DNA of 27,557 bases from Bacillota bacterium (GCA_023412005.1 JAEYOE010000017.1:1-27557), one strand, 5' to 3'; numbered from the stretch's first letter, positions 1 to 7,871 are shown. Notes: generated from the sequence alone by a model not told the origin. Made by a program: numbers and translations.

Positions 1-462
1 GACTTCAAGCACCAGCTTGAAGTCTATCGATACCGCTCAAACAAGATACCTATGCGCCCGCTCGGTTGGCGATCGCCAACCGATTATCTTGCAACATACA
101 CTGTCCAATATGTTTGACAAACCTACATGCGACTCAGTAGGGTTGCTAAACAGGATGCGTCACCGGTCCACAATCATTTTAATTCCTCGATTTCGCTCCT
201 TGCAGAACACAAAATCCGCCAATCAATCCATCATTCCTCAATTAATCATTGTTTACTTGAGGAGAAGCTATCGCCGACAGGCGACGGAAGAGGTGTAAGA
301 ATTGACACCTCATCCGGTGCTTCGCACCGCTCCTCCTCTAGGAGAAAGCTAATTTGAGTCATATTATTTATATCTTAGTTTAAGCATTTCTATGGAAAAG
401 CCATTTAACTTATTGCTAAAGCCTTTTGCCCCCCCTGGCATTATCGGGGGAATTCTGTAGAC
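1..462. other. Gene-free left edge with palindromes and repeat-like hairpins
   Basis: I see no credible gene here; the short open frames lack ribosome binding sites and recognisable domains. The stretch opens with a perfect 10-bp inverted repeat (1-10 with 15-24, loop acca), which may be a terminator arm of a gene outside the window. A perfect 20-bp palindrome lies at 63-82, centred on GCGATCGC. Around 258-350 there are short hairpins (AGGTGT with ACACCT, and CGGTGC-ttc-GCACCG) next to GGAGGAG/CTCCTCC blocks. This resembles the intergenic hairpin repeats common in Clostridia. The element reads most naturally on the minus strand, but only one copy is in this window. Confidence 0.5.
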
Positions 463-493
463 AAAAAAAGCGCCTGCGTTATGCGGGCGCTTT
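463..493 (-). terminator. Rho-independent terminator of the foldase lipoprotein gene
   Basis: On the minus strand an approximately 11-bp stem (AAAGCGCCCGC pairing with GCAGGCGCTTT, one G-U pair) is followed by a run of T. It starts about 10 bases after the stop codon of the gene ending at 504, so it fits as that gene's terminator. Confidence 0.85.
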
Positions 494-503
494 GATGATC
501 TGT

Positions 504-1739
504 TTAGTATCTGTTGGCGTACGTCTTGAGAGTACCTGCGGCCTTCGCGTCGTCAACCCAGCCATTCGTTACGGTTTGCCATTCGGTCTGCTGCTTATTG
601 CTGAGCATCGTCGTTTTCATATCATCCTTCACGTCATCATAAGGCACTGCGCCCGCAAGAAGCTTAACGCACTGGATAAAGTAAACGCCGTTATAATTCA
701 CAAGCGGCTCGCTGACCTGCCCTTCCTTGGTGAGCTTGGCAATGGTATCGAGATATCCGGGTTTTTCTTCGGTCTTGTAAGGCCCCATCTCCACGCCTTC
801 GGTGCTGTACGGCTCCATGTTATACACGGAATCCTCGTTGTATTCCTCCATCAATTTCGCGAAGTCTTCACCCGAATTTAAACGCGACTGAATGTCATCA
901 ATCTTGGTTTTTAGGGCGGCTTGGCCTTTGGCAATCAGCGATTCGTATTCAGTCTTGTCTTCTTTACCATAGGCCGTGGTGGCGGCGGTTTTTGTTTCAT
1001 CATCAAAGGCCAGATAGATGTGGCGTACATTCATGTAGCCCGGCGGGTAAAAGAGTATGCGGCCACCGAAAGATGCCTGCATCTCCACAAATGACGGCTC
1101 GTTCTCAACGTTGCCCTGTTGCATTTTCAGCTGACTGTTGTATTCCGCCTTGACATCTTCATCGGTCACGGCAATATTCTTGATCACATCGTCATATACT
1201 TTTTTCACGATAAAGTCTTTTTTAAGCACATCACGAAATGTGTCCTGCGTATAGCCCAGAGACTTAAAATAATCATCCATTATTTTATTATGCTCTTCAT
1301 CGTAATTCTTGGTTGCATCCTTATCAACCGCTGCCTGAGCCAAATAATCCACATACGATTTTATCTGATCCAGGGTGCTGTTATACTGATCGTCTAGCTC
1401 TTTGTTTTCGTCTTCGGTAAGCTGGTCAAGGCCAAGCTCGGCGGCTTTTTCCAGCGCGATCTCGTTTATCGCAAGATAATTGATGCTGGAATTTAAGTAT
1501 GCATCCCAGTTGGATTCGTTCGATTCCATGTCTTCCAATGTCATGCCCTGCTGAGACAGCTGCTGGTTCATATATTGCACCACCTGCTGTTTGGTGATGT
1601 CGGTATCCTTGTATTCGGCGAGCACCTTTGCGTTTTCGATTGCGTCGGCTTTTTCCTGGTCAATGGAGATTAGAGAGCAGCCGCCGGAGAAAACGAGCGG
1701 TATGCACAGCAGCAGCGCTGCCAGTTTTTTTGTTTTCAT
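504..1739 (-). CDS. Foldase lipoprotein, SurA/PrsA-like with PpiC rotamase domain
   Basis: Probable extracytoplasmic peptidyl-prolyl cis-trans isomerase and chaperone of about 411 residues. The start at 1739 is chosen because AAGGAG sits 6 bases upstream; an in-frame ATG 15 bases earlier lacks this. The N-terminus has two lysines, a hydrophobic stretch (LAALLLCIPLVF) and a lipobox-like SGGC, so Cys is expected to be lipidated on the outer membrane face. A SurA_N-like helical region follows (VLAEYKDTDITKQQVVQYMNQQL). In the C-terminal half a parvulin-like segment shows NVRHIYL, SGEDFAKLMEEYNEDS and VYFIQCVKL, the usual PpiC order. The acidic linker and length suit Gram-positive PrsA/SurA proteins. 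Family membership is fairly sure; substrates are unknown. It is monocistronic with its own promoter and terminator. Confidence 0.88.
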   Translation of the reverse strand: MKTKKLAALLLCIPLVFSGGCSLISIDQEKADAIENAKVLAEYKDTDITKQQVVQYMNQQLSQQGMTLEDMESNESNWDAYLNSSINYLAINEIALEKAAELGLDQLTEDENKELDDQYNSTLDQIKSYVDYLAQAAVDKDATKNYDEEHNKIMDDYFKSLGYTQDTFRDVLKKDFIVKKVYDDVIKNIAVTDEDVKAEYNSQLKMQQGNVENEPSFVEMQASFGGRILFYPPGYMNVRHIYLAFDDETKTAATTAYGKEDKTEYESLIAKGQAALKTKIDDIQSRLNSGEDFAKLMEEYNEDSVYNMEPYSTEGVEMGPYKTEEKPGYLDTIAKLTKEGQVSEPLVNYNGVYFIQCVKLLAGAVPYDDVKDDMKTTMLSNKQQTEWQTVTNGWVDDAKAAGTLKTYANRY

Positions 1740-1782
1740 GAAAGTCTCCTTCAATATTCGTTACGGTCCAGCAAATATTAAA

Positions 1783-1811
1783 ATTTTAGCACTTAGACGG
1801 ACAAACGTCAA
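1783..1811 (-). promoter_or_regulatory. SigA-type promoter of the foldase gene
   Basis: On the minus strand TTGACG (1806-1811) and TAAAAT (1783-1788) are separated by exactly 17 bases. A TG one base before the -10 gives an extended -10. It lies about 45 bases upstream of the start codon at 1739. Confidence 0.7.
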
Positions 1812-1880
1812 CGCTTAAGCCTGAGATGTCTGTTCACAAGAAATTCACTGGATATAAATTAGTTTTATGATAAAATGTTA

Positions 1881-1909
1881 TTGAAAAACAGAAAATAATT
1901 AGCGATAAT
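1881..1909 (+). promoter_or_regulatory. SigA-type promoter of the E1 alpha/beta operon
   Basis: TTGAAA (1881-1886) and GATAAT (1904-1909) are spaced by 17 bases in an AT-rich stretch about 40 bases upstream of the start at 1951. It is divergent from the foldase promoter. No sigma-54 element or obvious operator was seen, although aco operons in other Bacillota often use sigma-54. Confidence 0.6.
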
Positions 1910-1950
1910 ATGCATATGTTGATTTTACAGCCGCAAGCGGAAGGTGGTTT

Positions 1951-2907
1951 ATGGTTATAGCGAAAGACAAGGCGCAACTGATATACAAGAACATGCTGCT
2001 CATCAGATACTTTGAGGAGCAGGTGGCTCGGTTGTTTACGGATGGCGCGATGCATGGCACCACGCATCTTTATATAGGTGAAGAAGCGGTGGCGGCGGGC
2101 GTGATGGCAGCGCTGCAAGAGACGGATGTGATTTTCAGCACGCACCGCGGGCATGGACACTGCATTGCCAAGGGCATTGATATAGGTGCGATGATGGCAG
2201 AAATGATGGGCAGGCAAACCGGCTGCTGCGGCGGGAGAGGCGGCTCCATGCACATTGCCGACCCTGAAAACGGCAACTTCGGCTCCAATGGTGTGGTGGC
2301 CGGGGGTGTGCCGCTGGCCGTGGGCGCGGCACTGGCCATAAAGCAAAAAAACTCGGGGCAGATTGCCGTATGCTTTTTTGGCGACGGCGCAACCAACCAG
2401 GGCTCGTTTCATGAGGCGCTGAATCTCGCTTCGGTTTGGAAGCTGCCCGTTTTATTCATTTGCGAAGACAACCAATACGGCCTTTCGATGAGCCGCAGCC
2501 GCGCAATGAACGTGGCGGATATTGCACAACGCGCGCAAAGCTACGGTATGCTGAGCAAAACCATTGACGGCAATGATGCCATGGGGATATACCGCGAGGC
2601 TGTGAAAGCCGCCGACGAGGTGAGAAAAAACGGCCCGATGCTGCTGGTATGCGAGACCTACCGGATACACGGGCATTCGAAGAGCGACAAAAACGTATAC
2701 AGAACCGCGCAGGAGATTGCGCAGTGGCGGGAGAAAGACCCGATAGCGCGCATGAGAACTGCCCTGCTGGCTGAGGGGGGCTTGTCTGCCGAGGAGCTGG
2801 ATGGCATCGACCGCCGCGCAAGAGAGGCCATGGATGCGGCACTGGCGTTTGCGCAGAGCAGCCCATATCCAAGCACGGATACCATCTGCGACGGTGTGTA
2901 CGCATGA
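1951..2907 (+). CDS. acoA: Thiamine-PP-dependent dehydrogenase E1 alpha subunit (acetoin/pyruvate type)
   Basis: Alpha subunit of an alpha2beta2 E1 component that decarboxylates or cleaves its substrate (acetoin, pyruvate or another 2-oxoacid) using thiamine pyrophosphate. The 318 residues include the TPP-binding signature beginning GDGATNQGSFHEALN near residue 144 and ending at EDNQYGLS. They also include the active-site-loop type segment YRIHGHSKSD and the N-terminal motif RYFEEQVARLF. The compact length favours acetoin dehydrogenase AcoA over the longer PdhA, but substrate cannot be settled from sequence alone. The start is supported by GGAAGG 6 bases upstream. It is followed directly by the beta subunit, and the two surely form one complex. 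E2 and E3 genes are absent next to it. Confidence 0.87.
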   Translation: MVIAKDKAQLIYKNMLLIRYFEEQVARLFTDGAMHGTTHLYIGEEAVAAGVMAALQETDVIFSTHRGHGHCIAKGIDIGAMMAEMMGRQTGCCGGRGGSMHIADPENGNFGSNGVVAGGVPLAVGAALAIKQKNSGQIAVCFFGDGATNQGSFHEALNLASVWKLPVLFICEDNQYGLSMSRSRAMNVADIAQRAQSYGMLSKTIDGNDAMGIYREAVKAADEVRKNGPMLLVCETYRIHGHSKSDKNVYRTAQEIAQWREKDPIARMRTALLAEGGLSAEELDGIDRRAREAMDAALAFAQSSPYPSTDTICDGVYA

Positions 2908-2918
2908 AGGAGAACCGG

Positions 2919-3899
2919 ATGAGAGACCTGACATATGCCGAGGCGATACGCGAGGCTTTGAGGATTGAAATGCGGCGCGATGAGAATGTGTTTCTGCTGG
3001 GTGAGGACATCGGCGCATACGGCGGTTCTTTCGGCGTCACCGCCGATTTGATTGACGAGTTTGGCGAGCAGCGCGTGATGGACACCCCGATATCCGAAGC
3101 GGCGATTGCGGGCGCGGCAGCAGGCGCGGCACTGATGGGCATGCGGCCCGTTGCCGAAATTATGTTCAGCGATTTTATAACCATTGCGATGGATCAGCTG
3201 GTGAATCAGGCAGCGAAGATTCATTACATGTTCGGCGGAAAGGCGTGCGTGCCGATGGTGCTGCGTGCCGCGGCGGGGTCTGGCACGGGCGCGGCGGCGC
3301 AGCACAGCCAATGCCCTGAAGGCTGGCTATGCAATGTGCCGGGGCTTAAAGTTGTGGTGCCGTCAACGCCGGCGGATGCCAAGGGGCTGATGATTTCAGC
3401 CATAAGAGACAACAGCCCGGTGGTGTTTCTGGAGCAAAAAACGCTGTATGGCACGAAAGGGCCCGTGCCCGAAGGCGATGGTGCGGTGCCGCTCGGCCAA
3501 GCGGATGTGAAGCGAACGGGCAGCGATTTAACCATTGTGTCGTACGGGCGTATGCTTCCCGAGTGCCTGAAAGCGGCTGATCGGCTGCAGGGCGATGGGA
3601 TCAGCGCCGAGGTTGTAGACCTAAGAACACTGGTGCCTCTCGACAGGGAAACGATCATTGCGTCGGTGAAAAAGACGGGCCGGCTGCTGATTGTGCATGA
3701 AGCGAGCCGCACGGGCGGTTTCGCCGGTGAAATTGCGGTATCGGTGGCGGAGAGCGAGGCGTTTTGCGCGCTGGTCTCGCCGATTCGGCGCTGCTGCGGG
3801 CTTGATGTGCCGATGCCGTTCAGTCCGGAGCTGGAGGCGGCGGCGGTGCCGTCGGTGCAGCGCATTGTTGATGAAGCCAAGAGCATGATAAACCGCTGA
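2919..3899 (+). CDS. acoB: Thiamine-PP-dependent dehydrogenase E1 beta subunit
   Basis: Beta subunit partner of the preceding E1 alpha, about 326 residues. It shows the transketolase-like pyrimidine-binding half (YAEAIREAL, LLGEDIGAYGGSFGVT, DTPISEAAIAGAAAGAAL) and a transketolase C-terminal domain (DLTIVSYGRM, VVDLRTLVPLD, LLIVHEASRTGGF). All are standard for AcoB/PdhB/BkdB proteins. The start at 2919 is preferred because AAGGAG lies 6 bases upstream. An ATG at 2904 overlaps the alpha-subunit stop but has no comparable site, so the two genes are either overlapping or about 11 bases apart. Neither a lipoyl acyltransferase (E2) nor a dihydrolipoyl dehydrogenase (E3) follows. Confidence 0.87.
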   Translation: MRDLTYAEAIREALRIEMRRDENVFLLGEDIGAYGGSFGVTADLIDEFGEQRVMDTPISEAAIAGAAAGAALMGMRPVAEIMFSDFITIAMDQLVNQAAKIHYMFGGKACVPMVLRAAAGSGTGAAAQHSQCPEGWLCNVPGLKVVVPSTPADAKGLMISAIRDNSPVVFLEQKTLYGTKGPVPEGDGAVPLGQADVKRTGSDLTIVSYGRMLPECLKAADRLQGDGISAEVVDLRTLVPLDRETIIASVKKTGRLLIVHEASRTGGFAGEIAVSVAESEAFCALVSPIRRCCGLDVPMPFSPELEAAAVPSVQRIVDEAKSMINR

Positions 3900-4257
3900 T
3901 TTGATTCGAATTAAATATAACGCAGATAACGCCTTGTCAATTATGGATGGGCGTTTTTCAGTGTGCCAAGTACGAAACCAATTTAAGAGGTAAGTTCGCA
4001 GCGTAGGTAATTTTAACGAATAGGAACAACCCACCGCTCGGAATACCGACTGTTGTAGGGTGAACAGCAGGTGTTGTTTGTTAGGATTTATATAATTTGG
4101 AGGAGAATCTGTTACACCTCCTTGTTTATTGAACAACATAATAAATAATTAAAATATACAAAGAAACATATTGACATAAAAAGTCTATTAATAGTATTTT
4201 AAGAAAAATGCAGATCCTCTCAATTGCATCATTGATGTGGAAAAGGCGATTTATAAA
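3900..4257. other. AT-rich intergenic region after the E1 operon
   Basis: No gene is evident. A weak hairpin with a T run follows the E1 beta stop. Further on is a GGAGG/CCTCC inverted repeat (near 4098-4122) separated by 12 bases, which would mask a ribosome-binding-like sequence if transcribed. After about 4140 the DNA becomes strongly AT-rich and leads into the small membrane-protein gene. Confidence 0.5.
3928..3958 (+). terminator. Possible weak terminator after E1 beta
   Basis: AACGCC (3928-3933) can pair with GGCGTT (3950-3955), with a long 16-base loop, and the T run ends at 3958. The stem is short, so this is only a candidate. It is the only hairpin with a T run close downstream of the operon. 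Confidence 0.4.
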
Positions 4258-4692
4258 ATGAATAAAAAGAATCTAGTAATAATCTTCCTATTAATAACAA
4301 CCATCGTCTTTTTAGCTTTGTTTATCTATTCTTCAAACGCTTCTCAATACACTGATAAATCGCATATAGTGACATTATTAAATCACGAGGCAAACGAGTT
4401 TTCTTTAGGAATCGCCCTGGCCTATTGCAATGAAAGTGATAGCCAAACCATTCTGATATACAATTGCAAAGATATTGAACAACCGGAGATGTTTGCAAGC
4501 GCGGAAAAAACAATCAAGAACATTTCATTAACGAAATACGTTTCTGATACTTCGTGGCCAATGGCTTTATATTATATTGATTACAAGACCGATAATGGAG
4601 ATTACATTCGCCAAAAGATTGAAGTAACAAAAAACTACGAGACTGGCCAATGGATGTGCGAGGTGCTAGGTTATGAGCAAATCAATGAATAG
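4258..4692 (+). CDS. Small membrane-anchored protein of unknown function
   Basis: Not recognised. The start at 4258 is chosen because GGAAAAGG lies 11 bases upstream; an in-frame GTG at 4237 has no ribosome binding site. The 144 residues begin with three lysines and a strong hydrophobic segment (residues 5-25, LVIIFLLITTIVFLALFIYS), either a signal anchor or an uncleaved signal peptide. The remaining ~115 residues are polar and would lie outside the membrane. They contain two cysteines in the middle (AYCNE, YNCKD) and one near the end (WMCEV), which could form a disulphide. The gene is AT-rich and stands alone between GC-richer operons, which suggests a recent acquisition or a fast-evolving orphan. 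Confidence 0.6.
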   Translation: MNKKNLVIIFLLITTIVFLALFIYSSNASQYTDKSHIVTLLNHEANEFSLGIALAYCNESDSQTILIYNCKDIEQPEMFASAEKTIKNISLTKYVSDTSWPMALYYIDYKTDNGDYIRQKIEVTKNYETGQWMCEVLGYEQINE

Positions 4693-4819
4693 TCGAAAAA
4701 ATCCGCCAACAGAAGCGGTCTATTATCGCTATTAGTCGCATCAACATTACGGTAGCCCCAACTCGATTAAAATCGTGCTGCACAGTACTGGCGTACTTGA
4801 ACGAATATTTTCACATTAT

Positions 4820-4839
4820 CTGCCGATAAAAATCGGCAG
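4820..4839 (+). repeat. Perfect 8-bp hairpin CTGCCGAT-aaaa-ATCGGCAG
   Basis: A perfect inverted repeat with a 4-base loop in the convergent intergenic region between the small membrane protein and the DUF4097 gene. It has no T run on either side, so it is not a standard terminator. It may slow transcription from either gene. Confidence 0.5.
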
Positions 4840-4911
4840 CCGGTGCATAACTTGCACAGAACAGAAGCATAAACGAACATGGGCACGCTCGCGAGTGACG
4901 GCAGTGAATAC

Positions 4912-4940
4912 AAAAACGCCCCCATGGCAGAAAGCCATGG
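4912..4940 (-). terminator. Terminator of the PadR-HAAS-DUF4097 operon
   Basis: On the minus strand CCATGGC (4934-4940) pairs with GCCATGG (4922-4928) around a 5-base loop. GGGCGTTTTTG follows. It lies about 45 bases beyond the DUF4097 stop, at the end of the three-gene operon. Confidence 0.65.
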
Positions 4941-4983
4941 AAGCGCTTTGTCCGGCTGTTTAACGGTTTTTTTGCCGGAAACC

Positions 4984-5979
4984 TTATTCGCTGATTTTGG
5001 AAATGCGGATGCCGCCGGATGTTGTGTATAAGTCGAGCAGCTCACCGCCGCCGTTGATCTTCCCGGAGAGACTGTCGCCGATAAAGTCTTCCGATACATT
5101 GCCGCTCACCGTTACATCAAAGTCGGTCTTGATGCCGCCGGAGGTGGAATCCGCCGTGAGATTGAACGCAGCCTTGGGATTGAGCTTCAAATCAATATTG
5201 CCGCTGGTGACATCAACACGCATGGCTTTTAAGTCTTGCTGCGGCTGGCTTAATAATACGTTGCCCGATGTGCTATTGACTTGGAGTTCTCCCAAAACGC
5301 TGTTGATATTCACAGTGCCCGATGTGCTGGAGACATTGGCGCTGCCGGATATATTTTTCAAATTGACATCGCCGGATACACAGCCGGTATCGACGTTTTT
5401 AAAGGCAGCATCGGTCACATCAATCAGGCCTGAGGTCAAATTGATTTTGAGCCGGTTACCCGTGCAGCCGTTTACACGGGCAGCGCCGCTGGCGCTGTCA
5501 ACGCGCACATCGCTGAGGCTGCTAAAACCGTTCAGCTCCGTATCCGCTGATGCGCCCGTCACATTGAGGTTGACCTTGCTATCCTCAGGCAGCGCGACGC
5601 TGAGCGTCACATCGGCGTTGATGGTCTGCGGGAAGATCATATCCGCATCAAACTTCACGGTGAGCGTGCTGCCCTGTTTGGAGACAACCAGATATTTCTC
5701 CTTCGGGCTGCTGGTCAAAATGCTTCCGGTCAGCTTGGCTCCCGGCTCGCCCGGCGTAATGTTGATATGGCCGCTCACGCAATCCACATTCACTGTTTCG
5801 ATACCGGCCAAATCGAGTGACGCGCTCTCTTCAATGGCTGCAGACTTGCTGGAGAACAGACCGAACCAGCCGTTCGATCCCACTCTGCCGAAATTTGTTC
5901 CGATGATGACGGCGGCTGCGATGAGGCATACCACCAGCACACATGTTGTTATTAAAACCACTTTTTTTGTCGTACTCAT
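4984..5979 (-). CDS. DUF4097 family beta-strand repeat protein, membrane-anchored
   Basis: Protein of 331 residues with a single N-terminal transmembrane segment (about residues 7-28, VLITTCVLVVCLIAAAVIIG). A long region of short repeated strands follows. It is marked by recurring S-G turns (VSGHINI, TSGLIDV, VSGDVNL, TSGTVNI, TSGNVLL, TSGNIDL, TSGGIKT, TSGGIRI), the periodic pattern of DUF4097/DUF4098 proteins predicted to fold as a beta-helix. The molecular role of the family is unknown. Members usually sit beside PadR and HAAS genes, as here, which suggests an envelope-stress or membrane-sensing function. The ATG overlaps the stop of the upstream gene (ATGA), with AGGAG 7 bases upstream. 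Confidence 0.88.
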   Translation of the reverse strand: MSTTKKVVLITTCVLVVCLIAAAVIIGTNFGRVGSNGWFGLFSSKSAAIEESASLDLAGIETVNVDCVSGHINITPGEPGAKLTGSILTSSPKEKYLVVSKQGSTLTVKFDADMIFPQTINADVTLSVALPEDSKVNLNVTGASADTELNGFSSLSDVRVDSASGAARVNGCTGNRLKINLTSGLIDVTDAAFKNVDTGCVSGDVNLKNISGSANVSSTSGTVNINSVLGELQVNSTSGNVLLSQPQQDLKAMRVDVTSGNIDLKLNPKAAFNLTADSTSGGIKTDFDVTVSGNVSEDFIGDSLSGKINGGGELLDLYTTSGGIRISKISE

Positions 5980-6545
5980 TTTTTAACTCCTGCTTCTTTG
6001 ATCTTATCTGATATTTTGTTGAGAAAAGCCATATTTCCTTTATGAAAGATTTTAGATAAACTCATGATGCCGATGAAAAACAATACACCCATACTGATCA
6101 GCGCGATGCCGATGAGAAAGCCGACCAGCACGATGATGCCCAGACCCGCAAAGGAGAGGGCAGAGGCCGCAATGGCCGCGATACCGGCAAGGCCGATGGA
6201 CACAGCCGTGATGTACAGCGACGCGATCACGATATACCCCACACCCACCACGAAGATGGCGTACAAGGCGTTAACCGTGCCGAGCCCGGCTGCGTATAAA
6301 AACGCGAGAAACATATTTTTCGGCGTGCGCTTTTCGTTGGCGCTTGCTATATGGGCTTGCGCGAGGTATTCCTTCGCAAGCTTTTTCGGGTCTCCGAGCC
6401 GCGCCGCGGTGTCGGCCTCGGTTTCGCCATCCTTGGCGGAATAGACAAAGAATTCTTCAATGTCGCTTAAGATGTCGTCTCGCTCGGCTGTCGTCAGCTG
6501 TTTAAGGTGCGCGCCGAGCTGCTTTAAAAATTGCTCCTTATTCAC
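5976..6545 (-). CDS. HAAS/DUF1700 domain membrane protein
   Basis: 189-residue protein. Its first ~65 residues form the cytosolic helical HAAS signature: KEQFLKQLGAHLKQL, ERDDILSDIEEFF, GETEADTAARLGDPKKLAKEYL. Several hydrophobic segments between about residues 80 and 165 (including IIVLVGFLIGIALISMGVLFF) indicate four or so membrane spans. DUF1700/HAAS proteins are typically encoded between a PadR regulator and a DUF4097 protein, and are thought to relay membrane signals to gene expression. The start is a GTG at 6545 that overlaps the PadR stop by 8 bases, with GGAGGG just upstream, so translation is probably coupled. Confidence 0.87.
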   Translation of the reverse strand: MNKEQFLKQLGAHLKQLTTAERDDILSDIEEFFVYSAKDGETEADTAARLGDPKKLAKEYLAQAHIASANEKRTPKNMFLAFLYAAGLGTVNALYAIFVVGVGYIVIASLYITAVSIGLAGIAAIAASALSFAGLGIIVLVGFLIGIALISMGVLFFIGIMSLSKIFHKGNMAFLNKISDKIKEAGVKK

Positions 6546-6855
6546 TATGCCCTCCTAATATGCGGTTCACACCGCCTGTAAACGCGTGCCAGTCTGCCAG
6601 CAGCGCCGCACGCATTTCTTCACCCGTTTGTGTCAGCCGGTAGTATTTTCTCGGCGGACCCTCGCTGGATTCCTCCAGATATGTGCTTACCAGGCCGTCG
6701 GTTTTCAGCCGTCTTAACAGCGGGTAAATCGTTCCTTCCGAAATCTCCACGCTTGTGGATATCTCTGCCACCAGCTCGTAACCGTAACGGTCCTTATCCA
6801 GCAGCAGCTGGAGTACGCAAAGCTCCAAAACTCCTTTTTTTAGCTGCGTGTTCAA
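6538..6855 (-). CDS. PadR family transcriptional regulator
   Basis: 105-residue winged-helix regulator. The first ~75 residues fit the PadR domain: KGVLELCVLQLLL, DRYGYELVAEI, EISEGTIYPLLRRLKTDGLV, SEGPPRKYYRLTQTGEE. The recognition helix is in SEGTIYPLLRRL and the wing carries the PRKYYRLT motif. The short C-terminus matches the small PadR-s2 class. Translation appears to start with TTG at 6855, five bases after GGGAGGT; no ATG is suitably placed. It is the first gene of a three-gene overlapping operon and probably represses it, since repeats overlap the promoter. The ligand is unknown. Confidence 0.92.
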   Translation of the reverse strand: MNTQLKKGVLELCVLQLLLDKDRYGYELVAEISTSVEISEGTIYPLLRRLKTDGLVSTYLEESSEGPPRKYYRLTQTGEEMRAALLADWHAFTGGVNRILGGHSE

Positions 6856-6881
6856 TACGCACCTCCCTTTCCGTTGAATAC

Positions 6882-6918
6882 ACTATACCACACGGTACTG
6901 TACAATGCAAGGTACTGT
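6882..6918 (-). promoter_or_regulatory. Promoter of the padR operon with repeated GGTACTGT boxes
   Basis: On the minus strand TTGCAT (6905-6910) and TATAGT (6882-6887) are separated by exactly 17 bases. The octamer GGTACTGT (plus-strand reading) occurs twice, at 6894-6901 and 6911-6918, 17 bases apart. One copy lies inside the spacer and the other just upstream of the -35. This placement suits an autorepressor operator. The promoter call is firm; assigning the repeats to the PadR protein is inference. Confidence 0.7.
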
Positions 6919-7007
6919 GAGAAAAAATTAGAAATTATTTTATAGATTTTTTGGAGCTATTGTAGACGGAATAAGTGAGCCTGAATGTAAAAAAACAGAA
7001 TAGGATT

Positions 7008-7871
7008 TTACACGATAAAGTAATTATGCAGCTTATCCACCTCTTGCGGCAGCGCCTCGATGATCGCTTGGGTATCGGCCTCTGTGATACCCAGAAAATC
7101 GATGGTCTTGCTGTTTAATGCCCGATTTGCGGTTAAGCCCAGCAATCTTTCATAATACATTGTACTAAATAAATCGGCTGTGTGGACAATTTTCAAATCA
7201 ACGGTGTCGGTTTTGGCGAGGGAGGGTGTGTGGTGAAATTCTACAATCTCTGTGATGTCCTCTCGAATATTCCACTTTCGGCACAGCCACGCGCCTATAT
7301 CTGCGTGTGTTAAACCGCCAAACACCACGCGCTCTGCCACCAATTGATGGCTGCCGGCCATAACTTTTTTTGATACCTCGTCAATCATGTCGGGCAGGCA
7401 TGCGTCCACTAAAGCGATGCCGATGTCGTGTAGCAGGCCATATGAAAAAATTTTGTATCTATCTCCAAGGTTGGTGAGAGAGCACAGCATATCGCCCGCC
7501 ACGGATGTGCCAATCACATGTCGCCAATATTGCGGCATATTAAAAGATCTTGCTTTATTCGCATGCGGTAAGTCGTAAAAGAGCTGGCGTGAAATAAAAA
7601 ATATGATGAGGTTCTGCACGGTGTGCATCCCAAGGTAAACCACAGCTTCTCGGATAGAATTGATCTTCTTGTGAATCTGATAGTATCCGGAATTGAGATT
7701 TTGTATCACTAGCTCATTGAGCTGACCTGATTCAGAGACCTTCTGAGCCAGCAAACTGATATCCGTATCCTTCGGATTTTTAAGCATCAAAAGAATATCG
7801 CTTATATTTTCCGGCAGCCTTGGCATTTTGTCGTTGTTTTCAAGTAGATTAAATATGGTATCCTTGTCCAT
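7008..7871 (-). CDS. HDOD domain signalling protein
   Basis: 287-residue protein. The start at 7871 is preceded by GGGGAG about 7 bases upstream, and the upstream extension looks unrelated. Residues ~10-210 form an HDOD domain: MPRLPENISDILLMLKNP, AQKVSESGQLNELVIQNLNS, INSIREAVVYLGM. An HD-like block follows (SYGLLHDIGIALVD near the middle, later FGGLTHADIGAWLCRKW and VEFHHTP). HDOD proteins are generally non-catalytic relatives of HD phosphohydrolases used in signalling, though this one retains an H-D pair. The C-terminal IVHTADLFSTMY segment keeps the family pattern. No second domain such as EAL or GGDEF is attached. The gene is probably monocistronic. Confidence 0.87.
   Translation of the reverse strand: MDKDTIFNLLENNDKMPRLPENISDILLMLKNPKDTDISLLAQKVSESGQLNELVIQNLNSGYYQIHKKINSIREAVVYLGMHTVQNLIIFFISRQLFYDLPHANKARSFNMPQYWRHVIGTSVAGDMLCSLTNLGDRYKIFSYGLLHDIGIALVDACLPDMIDEVSKKVMAGSHQLVAERVVFGGLTHADIGAWLCRKWNIREDITEIVEFHHTPSLAKTDTVDLKIVHTADLFSTMYYERLLGLTANRALNSKTIDFLGITEADTQAIIEALPQEVDKLHNYFIV

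Noticed and set aside
17..357. Two overlapping short frames at the left edge
   Set aside because: They run through hairpin repeats, have no start signals and give no protein-like sequence.
1834..2412. Long minus-strand frame over the E1 alpha gene
   Set aside because: It is a shadow of the E1 alpha codons; the sense frame contains clear TPP-enzyme motifs and a ribosome binding site.
4997..5986. Long plus-strand frame opposite the DUF4097 gene
   Set aside because: It mirrors the repeated codons of DUF4097. The minus strand has a membrane anchor, family repeats and operon overlap; the plus strand has no start signal.
6998..7020. Terminator after the HDOD gene
   Set aside because: TGTAAAA and TTTTACA can pair, but the stem is AT-only and short, so it is too weak to call.
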